NCBI RefSeq assembly: GCF_900177725.1
Contig: NZ_FXAT01000006.1
Coordinates: 372,001 to 436,000 of the forward strand
From: Paraburkholderia susongensis
Lineage (GTDB): Bacteria > Pseudomonadota > Gammaproteobacteria > Burkholderiales > Burkholderiaceae
Length of the DNA: 64,000 bases
Reading direction: 5' to 3'
How positions within the stretch are numbered: position 1 is the stretch's first letter; each line of letters starts with the position of its first letter. Below, piece by piece: positions 18,087 through 28,100 of the stretch. The position numbers and the translations under genes are program-made. The notes under the pieces were generated by a model. That model saw only the letters and a program-made list of their open reading frames with translations. It had not been told where the DNA came from and did no database searches.

Positions 18087-21000
18087 ATGTCTTATTTGAA
18101 TCGCTTGTCGAAGCTTGTTTTTTCGCGCCAGACGCTGATGCTCGCGGTGATTCTCGTCGCCGCCGCCGCTGTCTGGTTCATCGGGCCGCTGATCGCATTC
18201 GGTGACTATCGCCCGCTCGAGACGGTCCTCTCGCGCACGCTGTCGATCGTCGTGCTGCTGGCGTTGCTGTTGTTCTGGCTGCTCGGCTGGTCGCCGGTCC
18301 CGATCGGCGTCGCACTGCTTTTCCTTGCGCTTTGGTATTTCGGACCACTGATCGCATTCGGCGACGCGCATCCGTTTAGCGCGCTGTGGTCTCGCGTGCT
18401 GCTGATTTCGGTGCTGCTCGCGTGCTACGCGATCTACGGCATTTATCGCCTGTTAAAGGCCGTGCAATCCGACGGCGCGCTGCTGCAGCGGCTGCTGCAT
18501 CCGTTCGCCAATAAACCGGACGCGAAACCGCTCGCGCGCGAAGAAATGCGCGCGCTCAACTCGGTGGTCGCGAAGGCCATCGAAAAGCTCAAGCACATGC
18601 GCGGCGGCCCGGCCGGGCTGCGGCGCCTGCTGGAAAACCAGCGCTATCTGTACGAGTTGCCGTGGTACATGGTGATCGGCTCGCCAGGCGCCGGCAAGAC
18701 GACGCTGATCCTGAATTCGGGCCTCGATTTCCCCGACGCCGACCAGATGGTGGCGACGTCGCTCAAGAAGCGCGTCGAAACGGCGAACTGCGACTGGTGG
18801 TTCGCGAACGAGGCGGTTCTGATCGATACCGCAGGCCGTTACACGTTTCAGGACGCGGTTGCGCAGAACGGTGCGAGGCAGGAGCAAAAGCAGGAGGAAA
18901 AGCCGGGAGAGAAGGAAGGGGAGCAGCAGCAAGATCCGAAGAGCGCGAACGCGGCGGAATGGCACGGCTTCCTCGCGCTACTGCGCAAACGGCGGCCGCG
19001 CGCGCCGATCAACGGCGCGTTGCTGACCGTCTCCGCCGAGGAGTTGCTGACGCGCGCGCCGTCCGAGCGCAAGGCGCTTGCCGCATCTATGCGCGCGCGG
19101 CTTGGCGAATTGCGTCAGCAATTGGGTATCCGCTTTCCGGTCTACGTGCTCGTCACCAAGCTCGACTTGCTGCCGGGCTTCGGCGAGTATTTCCAGTCGT
19201 TCACGGCGGAAAGCCGCGCGCAGATTCTCGGCTTTACGCTGCCGTATCAGCAGGAGCGCGAGGAGCATCGTCGCGATGCACTGCGCCTGAGTTGCGTCGC
19301 CGAGATGCGTGAACTCGAGCAGGGACTCGAAGACGGCATCAATACCCGTTTGCAGGAGGTGTACGAAGTCGACCGGCGCCGGAAACTGTATGCGTTGCCA
19401 TCCGAATTCCGCAGCCTGTGCGCGGAGCTGACCGAGCTGCTCGCGCTCGTCTTCCTCGACTCGAAATATGACGACACGCAGTTGGGCAGTACACTGCGCG
19501 GCGTCTATTTCACGAGTGCGGCACAGACTCACGATGTGGTGTGCGCCGACCGCACGACGCTGTTGCAGCGATTGCGCCGTGGGCTGACGGGCCTGTTCGG
19601 CGGCGAGTCGAAGATGGCTGTGTCGTCGTCCGGCGATGGTGCGCCCACGGCTTATCGCGGCTATTTTCTGCGTAACCTGTTCCAACGCGTCATTCTCGCC
19701 GAAGGGCATCTCGTGCGGCCGAACCTGTATTGGGAAATCCGCTTCCGTGCCTTGCGTCTCGTTGGGCATCTGCTGTCGATCGTTGTGGCCGTGTGGCTGA
19801 TCGGGGCCCTGATCGTGAGCTTCGAGAACAACCGCGACTATCTTGCCGTGATTGGCACCAGGACCGATGCGCTTGCCACGCGTGTGATGTCGCAGCGCAA
19901 GGCGCCGCGGCCGGGCGCGCTGGGGCCGGTGCTGTCCGCGTCGCGCGATCTGCCGCAGTTCCATGGCATGGACCTCGGCAGTCCAGGCATCGCCTGGCGC
20001 TATGGACTCTATACGGTGCCCGCCGTGAGCGACGCGGCGAGCGTGACCTACGGCAATCTGCTCAACCAGATGTTGCTGCCGCAGATCGTCAACCGGCTCG
20101 AAGCGGGACTCGATGCACAGATCGGCGCGCAAGACGCGGACGGCGTTTATCGCACGCTGTCGGTTTATCTGATGCTGTTCGACCGCTCGCACTACGACGC
20201 GAAGGCGATCAAGGCGTGGGTGCTCAGCGACTGGGAGCACGCGGAGAGCGTCGCGTCGCTCGGCGAGCGCAGCGTGATGGCGCGCCATCTCGACGCGTTG
20301 TTTGCCGACGGCGAACCAGCGGTGCCCGCAAGGCCGGTCAACGCGCCGCTCGTCGCGCGCGCCCGCAACTTCCTCGGCCGCAATCCGGCGTCGGGGCGGC
20401 TCTACGAACGGGCGACGAACGCGATGACGCCGGAGGCGCCCGAGAGCATCACGTTGATCAGTGCCGCAGGGCCGCAAGCCATGGCGGTTTTTTCGCTGGC
20501 CGAGGGCTCGACGCTCGAGCGGGGCATACCGGGTCTTTATACCTATGAAGGCTACCACGCGGTTTTTAACCGGCGCCTGCCCGAATTTCTCGAGCAGGCG
20601 CAAAAACAGGATGCGTGGGTCATGGGCGAGGCCGATGCGTCGGCGCGGTGGAAGCTGGCGGCAAACGGCGACATGCTGCGCACGCGCAAGGACCGGCTCG
20701 CCGACGAAATCCGCCGGCAGTATCTGACCGACTATGGCAACTACTGGCAGCAGTTTCTCGATGACGTGAGGCCGGTCTCCGGCGGTGACGGTACGCTCGC
20801 GCTTGACCTCCAGACGCTGCGCACGCTGGCCGCGCCCGATTCGCCGCTGGCGCGGCTCGCGCGCACAGCCGTGCACGAGACGTCGCTGTCGGTGGCCGAG
20901 GGCGCAGACGATCCTTCTCTCGCCGATAGCGCGATGAACGCGATCACCCGGCGCTCGCAGGCCGCTCGCGCCGCGAGCGCCGTGGCCGCGACCGCGACGA

Positions 21001-22103
21001 TCGGCCAGATCGCGCAGCAGAAGATGGAACGGGAACTGGTCGGCAACCGCTTCGCCGCGCTGCGCGAGGTCGTGACCGGCCGGGCCGATGCCGGCGGTGG
21101 TTCGGCGCCCGCGCAGACGCTCGCGAGCGGCGGCGGCACGCTGCGGCTCGACGCGATCATCGGCCTGATCAATGAGCAGTACACGCACCTCGTGATGGCC
21201 GGCAATGTGCTCGCGGCCAACACCATGCCGCCCGTCGACGACCTCGGCTCGACGCTGCAACTGGAGGCGGAGAAGCTGCCCGCGCCGTTTCGCGCGGTGC
21301 TGGCGGGCATCGCGTCGCAGTCGATGCGCAAGGTGGACCGTGGCGTCGGCTCGCTGCTCGCGCTGCAGGTCGAATCGAGCGTCGGCGCGGAGTGTCGCGG
21401 CGCGATCGAAGGCAAATATCCGTTTGCGGCAAGCGCCCAGGAAGTCGACGTCGACGATTTCAACCGCGTGTTCGCGGCGGGCGGGCTGCTCGACGACTTT
21501 TTCCAGAAGACGCTCGCGAGTCACGTGGACACGAGCATCCGGCCTTGGCGCTACAAGTCGGTGAGTCCGGGCATGCCGCCGATGCAGGGTCCGAGTCTCG
21601 AGCCGTTCGAGCACGCGGCCACGATTCGCCAAGTGTTTTTCCGCGATCCGGGCGCGAACCGGATGGCGTGGAAGATGGGCCTCAAGGTCGTGTCGCTGGA
21701 TCCGGAAATCACCGATCTGCTGATCGACATCGACGGGCAGAGCACGCGTTACGCACACGGGCCGGTGACGACCTTCCCGGTGACGTGGCCGGGGCCGCGC
21801 GGCGGATCGATGGCTGGCATCACCGCGAATCCGCGTATCCGTCCGGACACGTCGACCATCACGGCCGAAGGACCGTGGGCGCTGTTCCGTCTGATCGACC
21901 GCGGCCGGGTGACGTCGACCTTGTCGTCGAGCCGCTCGGCAGTGGACTTCAGTTTCGACGACCGTCACGCGGTGCTCGAACTGACTTCAGGCGCACAGTC
22001 GGGGCCGCAACTGACGGGCCTGCTGAGAGGCTTCCGTTGCCCCGGTGACGGGAGCGCAGCAGGCGGCCGGGCGGCGGCCTTGCTCGCCGATGATACCCAG
22101 TAG
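18087..22103 (+). CDS. tssM: T6SS inner-membrane protein TssM (IcmF family)
   Basis: A 1338-residue TssM. The N-terminus holds two similar membrane hairpins, each ending GPLIAFGD (first near residue 35, second near 95). The cytoplasmic NTPase-like domain has an intact Walker A GSPGAGKTT near residues 198-206 and DTAGRY for the switch region. A third membrane region lies near 555-575, and the rest is periplasmic, reaching TssJ. It follows tssL by 13 bases. A Glu/Gln/Lys-rich insert lies near residue 270. The family length is about 1150-1300, so this is slightly long. Confidence 0.95.
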   Translation: MSYLNRLSKLVFSRQTLMLAVILVAAAAVWFIGPLIAFGDYRPLETVLSRTLSIVVLLALLLFWLLGWSPVPIGVALLFLALWYFGPLIAFGDAHPFSALWSRVLLISVLLACYAIYGIYRLLKAVQSDGALLQRLLHPFANKPDAKPLAREEMRALNSVVAKAIEKLKHMRGGPAGLRRLLENQRYLYELPWYMVIGSPGAGKTTLILNSGLDFPDADQMVATSLKKRVETANCDWWFANEAVLIDTAGRYTFQDAVAQNGARQEQKQEEKPGEKEGEQQQDPKSANAAEWHGFLALLRKRRPRAPINGALLTVSAEELLTRAPSERKALAASMRARLGELRQQLGIRFPVYVLVTKLDLLPGFGEYFQSFTAESRAQILGFTLPYQQEREEHRRDALRLSCVAEMRELEQGLEDGINTRLQEVYEVDRRRKLYALPSEFRSLCAELTELLALVFLDSKYDDTQLGSTLRGVYFTSAAQTHDVVCADRTTLLQRLRRGLTGLFGGESKMAVSSSGDGAPTAYRGYFLRNLFQRVILAEGHLVRPNLYWEIRFRALRLVGHLLSIVVAVWLIGALIVSFENNRDYLAVIGTRTDALATRVMSQRKAPRPGALGPVLSASRDLPQFHGMDLGSPGIAWRYGLYTVPAVSDAASVTYGNLLNQMLLPQIVNRLEAGLDAQIGAQDADGVYRTLSVYLMLFDRSHYDAKAIKAWVLSDWEHAESVASLGERSVMARHLDALFADGEPAVPARPVNAPLVARARNFLGRNPASGRLYERATNAMTPEAPESITLISAAGPQAMAVFSLAEGSTLERGIPGLYTYEGYHAVFNRRLPEFLEQAQKQDAWVMGEADASARWKLAANGDMLRTRKDRLADEIRRQYLTDYGNYWQQFLDDVRPVSGGDGTLALDLQTLRTLAAPDSPLARLARTAVHETSLSVAEGADDPSLADSAMNAITRRSQAARAASAVAATATIGQIAQQKMERELVGNRFAALREVVTGRADAGGGSAPAQTLASGGGTLRLDAIIGLINEQYTHLVMAGNVLAANTMPPVDDLGSTLQLEAEKLPAPFRAVLAGIASQSMRKVDRGVGSLLALQVESSVGAECRGAIEGKYPFAASAQEVDVDDFNRVFAAGGLLDDFFQKTLASHVDTSIRPWRYKSVSPGMPPMQGPSLEPFEHAATIRQVFFRDPGANRMAWKMGLKVVSLDPEITDLLIDIDGQSTRYAHGPVTTFPVTWPGPRGGSMAGITANPRIRPDTSTITAEGPWALFRLIDRGRVTSTLSSSRSAVDFSFDDRHAVLELTSGAQSGPQLTGLLRGFRCPGDGSAAGGRAAALLADDTQ

Positions 22104-22171
22104 CGCGTTCGAAATACCGGTACGCAATTTCGCACTGGATTGTTTTCGATGAACAGAATCTAGAGGAGTGC

Positions 22172-24814
22172 ATGTCAAATAGTACGTTGAACAATGTCGC
22201 TATTCGGAGCCGTGCGGTAACGGTGTCAAGCGAAGCGATGCCGCAATTGCTGGGGCAGCCTGCGCTCGAGTTCATGTCATTGAGCGGCAAAGAGTATCTG
22301 GGCAAACCGTTCGAGTACGAACTGTTCCTGCGCACGCCCGACGATTACACGGTGCCGCTCGCCGTTAGCGCCAACATCGACCTGACGGCGCTGCTCGGCA
22401 AGGAAATGACCGTCACGATGGAGCTCGACCAGCCGGCCGGCGCCGCGCTCAGCACGGATGCAGCGCAGCGCGAGATCACCGGGCTCGTCGTCAAGGCGGG
22501 ATACCTGCACAGCGAGGGTCGCTACAACGTCTATCGTGTCGTGCTGAAGCCGTGGTTGTGGTTGGCGACGCTCACGACCGACTACAAGATTTTCCAGGAC
22601 AAGACCGTCATCGAGATCATCGACGAGGTGTTGAAGGACTATCCGTACCCGGTCGAAAAGCGTCTCGACGTGAGCCGCTATATCGTGACTGGTGAAAGCC
22701 CGCGCAACGAGCCGCGCGCGTACCAGGTGCAGTACGGCGAGACCGATTTCGATTTCATCCAGCGCCTCATGGAGGAATGGGGTATTTACTGGTTCTTCGA
22801 ACATTCGGACAGTAAGCATCGGCTCGTGCTGTGCGACCATATTGGCGTGCATCGCAAGTCCGCGAACCCTGCGTATCAGACGCTCGCTTTCCAGCCGCAG
22901 AACGGCAAGACCGACGCGGAATACATCAGCACGTTCTCGATAGCCGAAACGCTGTGCACCGGTCACTACGTGGCGAGCGACTTCGACTTCACGCGTTCGC
23001 GGGCCGATCTGCGCGCGATCAACCAGCAGCCGCGCGACACGAGCTGGAACACGCTCGAGCTTTACGACTGGCCCGGCGACTACACCGACGGCAACCACGG
23101 CGAACTGCTCGCGCGCACGCGCATGGAAGCGTTGCGCGCACCGGGTAGACGCGCCGACGGCAGCGGCAACGTGCGCGGGCTTGCGTGCGGCCAGACGTTC
23201 GAGCTGACCAACTACGACTACACCGCGGCGAATTGCGAATACCTCGTCATCGGGACAAAGCTCGAACTGACCGGTACTGCGGATGAATCGGGCGGCAGTT
23301 ACGAGTACACGTGCAACAACCAGTTCGACGTGCAGCCGACGAGCGAGATGTTCAGGTTGCCGCAGGACACGCCGAAGCCGCGAGTCAGCGGTCCGCAGTC
23401 GGCCATTGTCGTGGGGCCGCCTGGCAACGAGTTGTGGACCGACGAATTCGGCCGCGTGAAGGTTCGCTTTGCCTGGGATCGCTATGGCCGCAACGTCGAA
23501 ACGGATTCGTGCTGGATTCGCGTGAGTCAGGCGTGGGCCGGCACGAGCTTCGGCGGAATTTATATTCCGCGAATCGGACAGGAAGTCATCGTCGATTTCT
23601 GGAACGGCGACCCGGACCGTCCGCTGATCACGGGAAGCCTCTATAACACGCTGACGTCGCCGCCGTGGGAGCTACCCGGCAACGCGACGCAGAGTGGTTT
23701 CATGAGCCGCTCGATAGAGGGCGGCCTGCAGAACTTCAACAGCATCCGCTTCGAGGACAAGACGGGTGGCGAGGAAGTCATGATCCAGGCGGAACGGCAA
23801 ATGAACCGCTTGACGAAGGTCGACGAGTCGCACGTCGTGGGCTCCAACTTCTCGGTCGGCGTGGGCAGCGAGTTTTCGAGCAAAGTGGTGGGCACGGCGA
23901 CTTACGAGGTCGGCCTTGCGCAATCGCTGAAGGTCGGCGGCGCGGAATCGACGGCGGTTGGCGGTGCATCCATGCTCACGGTTGGCGGTGCGCGTGTCGT
24001 AACGATCGGCGGCGTGTCTACGCATACGGTGGGCGGTGCCTACGTACTCGACGCGGGCGGGGCGCTTTCCATCGTATGCGGCAAATCGTCGTTGACGATG
24101 ACACCCGATGGGAAGATCAAGCTCATCGGCGATGAAATCCGGGTTCAGGGTAACGAACGAGTGGTCGTGAAGGGTATGCCGCTGGAGCTTAATCCTGGCG
24201 ACGCCGACTGCGGCGGTGGTGCAGTGGTTCCAGTTCCGATCGTGGCCCTTGGCGTGGCGGCGCCGGATGTTCCGCAGTTGCCTATCGAACCGGCACCGGA
24301 GCCGACACCGGAACTTACGCCGGAAGAGGCGCCGGAAGAAACACCGGAAGAGACACCGGACGAAACGCCGGACGAGACACCGAACGAGACGCCGGACGAG
24401 ACACCGAACGAGACGCCGGACGAGACACCGAACGAGACGCCGGATGAGACGCCGGACGAGACGCCGGATGAGACACCGGACGAGACACCGGACGAGACAC
24501 CGGACGAGACGCCGGAAGAGACACCGGAAGAGACACCGGAAGAGACACCGGACGAGACGCCGGACGAGACGCCGGACGAGACACCGGATGAGACACCGGA
24601 CGAGACGCCGGACGAGACGCCGGATGAGACGCCGGACGAGACGCCGGATGAGACGCCGGACGAGACACCGGACGAGACGCCGGACGAAACACCGGATGAG
24701 ACGCCGGACGAGACACCGGATGAGACACCGGACGAGACACCGGACGAGACACCGGACGAAACACCGGACGAAACACCGGAAGAGACGCTGCCACCATCTT
24801 TTGCAGAGATCTAA
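22172..24814 (+). CDS. vgrG: T6SS spike protein VgrG (TssI) with Pro-Asp-Glu-Thr repeat tail
   Basis: An 880-residue VgrG. Residues 1 to about 560 hold the gp27/gp5-like spike core, with MSLSGKEYLGKPFEYELFL, a WGIYWFFEH block and the gp5 OB-fold region (DEFGRVKVRFAWDRYG). A repetitive beta-helix rich in VGG/IGG follows (about 580-660), then a short linker. Residues 721-872 are 38 consecutive P-(D/E/N)-E-T units, then LPPSFAEI. There is no recognisable enzymatic effector domain. The PAAR tip gene and an rhs gene follow. The tail is acidic and could be a cargo adapter, spacer or glycosylation substrate. Confidence 0.95.
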   Translation: MSNSTLNNVAIRSRAVTVSSEAMPQLLGQPALEFMSLSGKEYLGKPFEYELFLRTPDDYTVPLAVSANIDLTALLGKEMTVTMELDQPAGAALSTDAAQREITGLVVKAGYLHSEGRYNVYRVVLKPWLWLATLTTDYKIFQDKTVIEIIDEVLKDYPYPVEKRLDVSRYIVTGESPRNEPRAYQVQYGETDFDFIQRLMEEWGIYWFFEHSDSKHRLVLCDHIGVHRKSANPAYQTLAFQPQNGKTDAEYISTFSIAETLCTGHYVASDFDFTRSRADLRAINQQPRDTSWNTLELYDWPGDYTDGNHGELLARTRMEALRAPGRRADGSGNVRGLACGQTFELTNYDYTAANCEYLVIGTKLELTGTADESGGSYEYTCNNQFDVQPTSEMFRLPQDTPKPRVSGPQSAIVVGPPGNELWTDEFGRVKVRFAWDRYGRNVETDSCWIRVSQAWAGTSFGGIYIPRIGQEVIVDFWNGDPDRPLITGSLYNTLTSPPWELPGNATQSGFMSRSIEGGLQNFNSIRFEDKTGGEEVMIQAERQMNRLTKVDESHVVGSNFSVGVGSEFSSKVVGTATYEVGLAQSLKVGGAESTAVGGASMLTVGGARVVTIGGVSTHTVGGAYVLDAGGALSIVCGKSSLTMTPDGKIKLIGDEIRVQGNERVVVKGMPLELNPGDADCGGGAVVPVPIVALGVAAPDVPQLPIEPAPEPTPELTPEEAPEETPEETPDETPDETPNETPDETPNETPDETPNETPDETPDETPDETPDETPDETPDETPEETPEETPEETPDETPDETPDETPDETPDETPDETPDETPDETPDETPDETPDETPDETPDETPDETPDETPDETPDETPDETPDETPEETLPPSFAEI
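24332..24787 (+). repeat. 38 tandem 12-bp repeats within vgrG
   Basis: Consecutive units of the form ccggaNgagaca, exactly 12 bases each, 38 in all, with no interruption. Each encodes Pro-(Asp, Glu or Asn)-Glu-Thr. The third codon letters vary (aca/acg, gac/gat), and the units differ mainly at codon two. The unit is a multiple of three, so gain or loss of copies keeps frame, and all six frames stay largely open, which creates long false ORFs here. Confidence 0.97.
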
Positions 24815-24898
24815 CCCGGCGTCCCACAACCCTGCATGGCAGCCGTGCGTTCCCGCGCACGGCCCCCACTTCCTGCATTCACGAGGAGACTATCCGTT

Positions 24899-25165
24899 AT
24901 GTTTCCAGCCGCCCGCAAAGGCGATGCAACCGGGCATGGCGGTGCGATCGTCACCGGCTCGCCATCTGTTCTGATCAACGAAATACCGGCGGCGCTGGTC
25001 GGTCTCAGTTCGGCAACCTGCCCGCTGCACCCTTCAGCGCAAGCCGTGGTTGTCGGTTCGGCCACCGTATTCATCAACGATCTGCCCGCAGCTTTGGTCA
25101 GCGGCATGACTTCATGCGGTGCGCCGATCTCCGCCGGTTCGCCGGACGTGCTGATCGGTTCGTAA
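24899..25165 (+). CDS. PAAR-domain spike tip protein
   Basis: An 88-residue PAAR protein that caps the VgrG trimer. The ATG at 24899 follows GAGGA and opens MFPAARKGDATGHGG. The repeat pairs GSPSVLINEIPAAL and GSATVFINDLPAAL, plus ISAGSPDVLIGS at the end, are typical of PAAR folds, with His and Cys residues for the zinc site (TGHGG, CPLHP). The frame starting at 24836 adds a non-conserved leader. It sits between vgrG and rhs, as expected for a spike-loaded effector. Confidence 0.9.
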   Translation: MFPAARKGDATGHGGAIVTGSPSVLINEIPAALVGLSSATCPLHPSAQAVVVGSATVFINDLPAALVSGMTSCGAPISAGSPDVLIGS

Positions 25166-25181
25166 CGCTAAGGATCGCGAC

Positions 25182-28100
25182 GTGGAGACAGGAATCGCTG
25201 GGATAGGCGGGGAGCTGGTCAAGCTGCCCGGTGTCGTATTGCCATTAGCGAGTGGTGGGCCGCCGGCCGATCGCTACCGGCGGCCTGGTGACGTGGTCGA
25301 CCGGTATCGCCTGCGCCGTGCGTTGTCGGGCGTCCTGTGTCGCTCGGTGGATGTGATTACCGGCAGCAAGGTCTGTCTTCCCGCCGACGAAGCCGACTTC
25401 ACCCTTCGTGGCCGCTTTCCGCTCGAGTGGTCCCGTTACTATTCGAGCGCACGCGTCGAGGTCGGGCTGCTTGGCGCGGGCTGGCGTACCCGCTGGGAAA
25501 TCACGCTGCACAAGATCGACAGCAGGCTTGTCTATGCCGACGAATACGGCAGCACGCTCAGTGTGCCGTTTCCGGAGCGCGGCACTCAGGTCATCGCACC
25601 GTCGGCGCAGTTGCATTTCGCGCATCTGCCGGATGGCCGCATCGTCGTTGCCGATTTGACGCCGCATTACCGGGTCTTCGGCGACTTCGACGCAAACGGA
25701 ATCGCGCGGCTGAAATACATCGAGGACCTGCACCGGCAGCGCGTCGGCTGCATCTGGGACGCCGAAGGGCGCCTGCTGCGCATGCGCGGCACCTGCGGTC
25801 ACGAGTTGCGAATGCACTATGAAACCCGAATGGGCGCGCGCCTTGCCGCGATCGAGTGCGTCGATGGCGGCCCGGGCGGCGCGCTCGTTCAGTATGGCTA
25901 TAGTCCGAACGGCGAGCTGACGGAGGTGCGTAACCGCATCGGCGCCATCGTTCGCCGCTTTGCCTGGCGCGATGGACAGATCGTCGAGGAAGCCGGGCCG
26001 CTCGGCATGGCGACGCGCTATGCGTGGCAGACGATCGGCGGCGTCGCGCGCGTGGTCGAGCGCGCTACCTCGGAGGGCGCACGCGACCGCCTGACCTACG
26101 ACATTGACAGCCGCGTGAGCCAGGTCACCGACGTGTTCGGTCACGCCGCCAACTGGCAATACGACGAGCACGGCCACGTACGGTCGCATACGGACTTCGA
26201 TGGACGACGCTATCGCTTCGACTATCGCGATTCCGCCGCGCCGACCGCCGTTTGGTTACCCGGCGAGCGTGTGGTTCGCCTCGAATACGATGCACTCGGA
26301 CGTGTCGTGCAGGAAACGGATCCGCAGGGCACGACCCGTGTCACTGAATACGCGTTCGCGTCGCGCGAGCCTGCGTCCGTGACGCTGAGCGACGGTCGCA
26401 CGTGGACGTGGGCGCGCAACGAGCGTCTGCAGCCCGTGCACGTTCAAACGCCGGCCGGTGAAATCACACGCTTCGAGTATGGCGCCGACGGCTGCGTTGC
26501 ACGCTCGACCGACGCTCAGGGCGTCGCGACCACCTACGCGCACGACGCGTGGGGGCAATTGATCCGGCGCACCGCGGCCGACGGCGGCACGACGCACTAT
26601 GAGCGCGACGTCAACGGCTACGTCGTTCGCGTGACCGATGCGCTCGGTGCAGTCACGCTCTTCGAGCGCAATGGGCTCGGCTGGCCGCTGAACGTCACGC
26701 GTCCGGACGGACAGGTGGAGCGGCACGTCTGGAACGCCGCGGGCCAGCGGACTTCGTTCGTCGGACCGAGCGGTCATAGCCGGCACTGGTATCGCGACCG
26801 GCGCGGCAACGTAGTGCGCGCGGTCGACGAGGAGGGACACGTGATCGTGCGGCAGTACGATGCGCATGGCCGTCCTGTGCGCATCGAAAGCGCGAACGGT
26901 GCGATCCAGATGCTCGAGTGGGGCGCGCGCGATTGCCTGTCGATTACCGACGCGGATGGCGTCACGCGCAGCTTCGTCTATACGGGTGCCGGCCAGATTC
27001 ACAGCGTGACGTCGAAAGCGGGCGCGCACACGCGTAGCGAGACGTTTGCCTACGATGCAGCGGGGCGGCCCGTCGAGCGCGAAACGCAGCATAACCGATA
27101 CGTGTACCGCTATGCCGTGCGCGGCGGCCTCGAAGCGATTAGCCGCACGCCGACCAGCGAAGGCGAACTGCTCGGCATCGGCGCCGATGAAATCCGTTTC
27201 GAGCACGACGCGGGTGGCCGTCTGATCGCGGAGCACGGAGCAAACGGCGAACTGCGTTATACGTACAACGCGACTGGCCGGCTCGTCGCGACGCGCCTGC
27301 CGCAGGGGCAGGAGCTACGCACCCGCCGCCTCGAGACCGGCGAGATCGCCCTCGTCGAAGTCGATGAACGCGAAGTGGCGCGCTTCTGGTACGACGCGAT
27401 GCGGCGTCCGGTCGCGCGCACCCAAGGCCGCTTGCGCACGCATACGGGCTATTCGCCGCTGGGCCAGCCTATATGGTGGCGCTCGGTGACGAGTGACGAG
27501 TTATCCGCACCCGCGACGCCGTCCGAAAGCGATATGCAGTTGTGGCGCGAAGTGGATTACAGTCCTGCCGATCTACTGGTCAGAATCGGCGGCCCTGCGG
27601 CAGGTCAGACCTGGTACGACTACGACCGGCGCGGCTGCCTGCTGCGGCGCGTGTCGGAGCAACTCGGCATCGAGTATTTCACATGGGACGCCGCGAGCAA
27701 TCTGCTCGATACGCCAGGTGGCAACTGGTTCCCGGCCGTCTATGCCGATCACCGGATACGGGAATGCCGCGGCTATCGCTATGAATACGACGCGTGGGGA
27801 CAACTGGTGCGCAGGAGCGGGCGCGATCATACGTTGTCGCTCGAATGGGATGCGGAAGGGCGGGTGATCGCCGCGCATCGCAAGGGGCACACTGTGCGCT
27901 ACCAGTACGACGCACTCGGCCGGCGTGTCGCGAAACGCGTTGAGGCCAGTTCGCCGCAGCGATCGCAAACGCCCGAGCAGGACGAACTCACGCGCTATCT
28001 GTGGCAGGGACACCGGCTTGTCCAGGAGCAACGCCCAGGCGCGTTGCGTACCTACCTGTATCAGCCGGAGCCGCCGGGTTCAACTGGCTTTGCACCGCTT

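Noticed and set aside
18978..21968. 996-residue open frame antisense to tssM
   Set aside because: High GC leaves antisense frames open. Composition is Arg/His-rich with no domain, and tssM is complete and conserved on the other strand.
24332..24787. CRISPR-like array
   Set aside because: 12-base units abut with no spacers and lie inside the vgrG reading frame.
23672..24829. 385-residue antisense and 252-residue frame-shifted ORFs over the vgrG repeats
   Set aside because: Both are made of Arg-rich repeats that mirror the 12-base units. They follow from the repeat length, not from coding.
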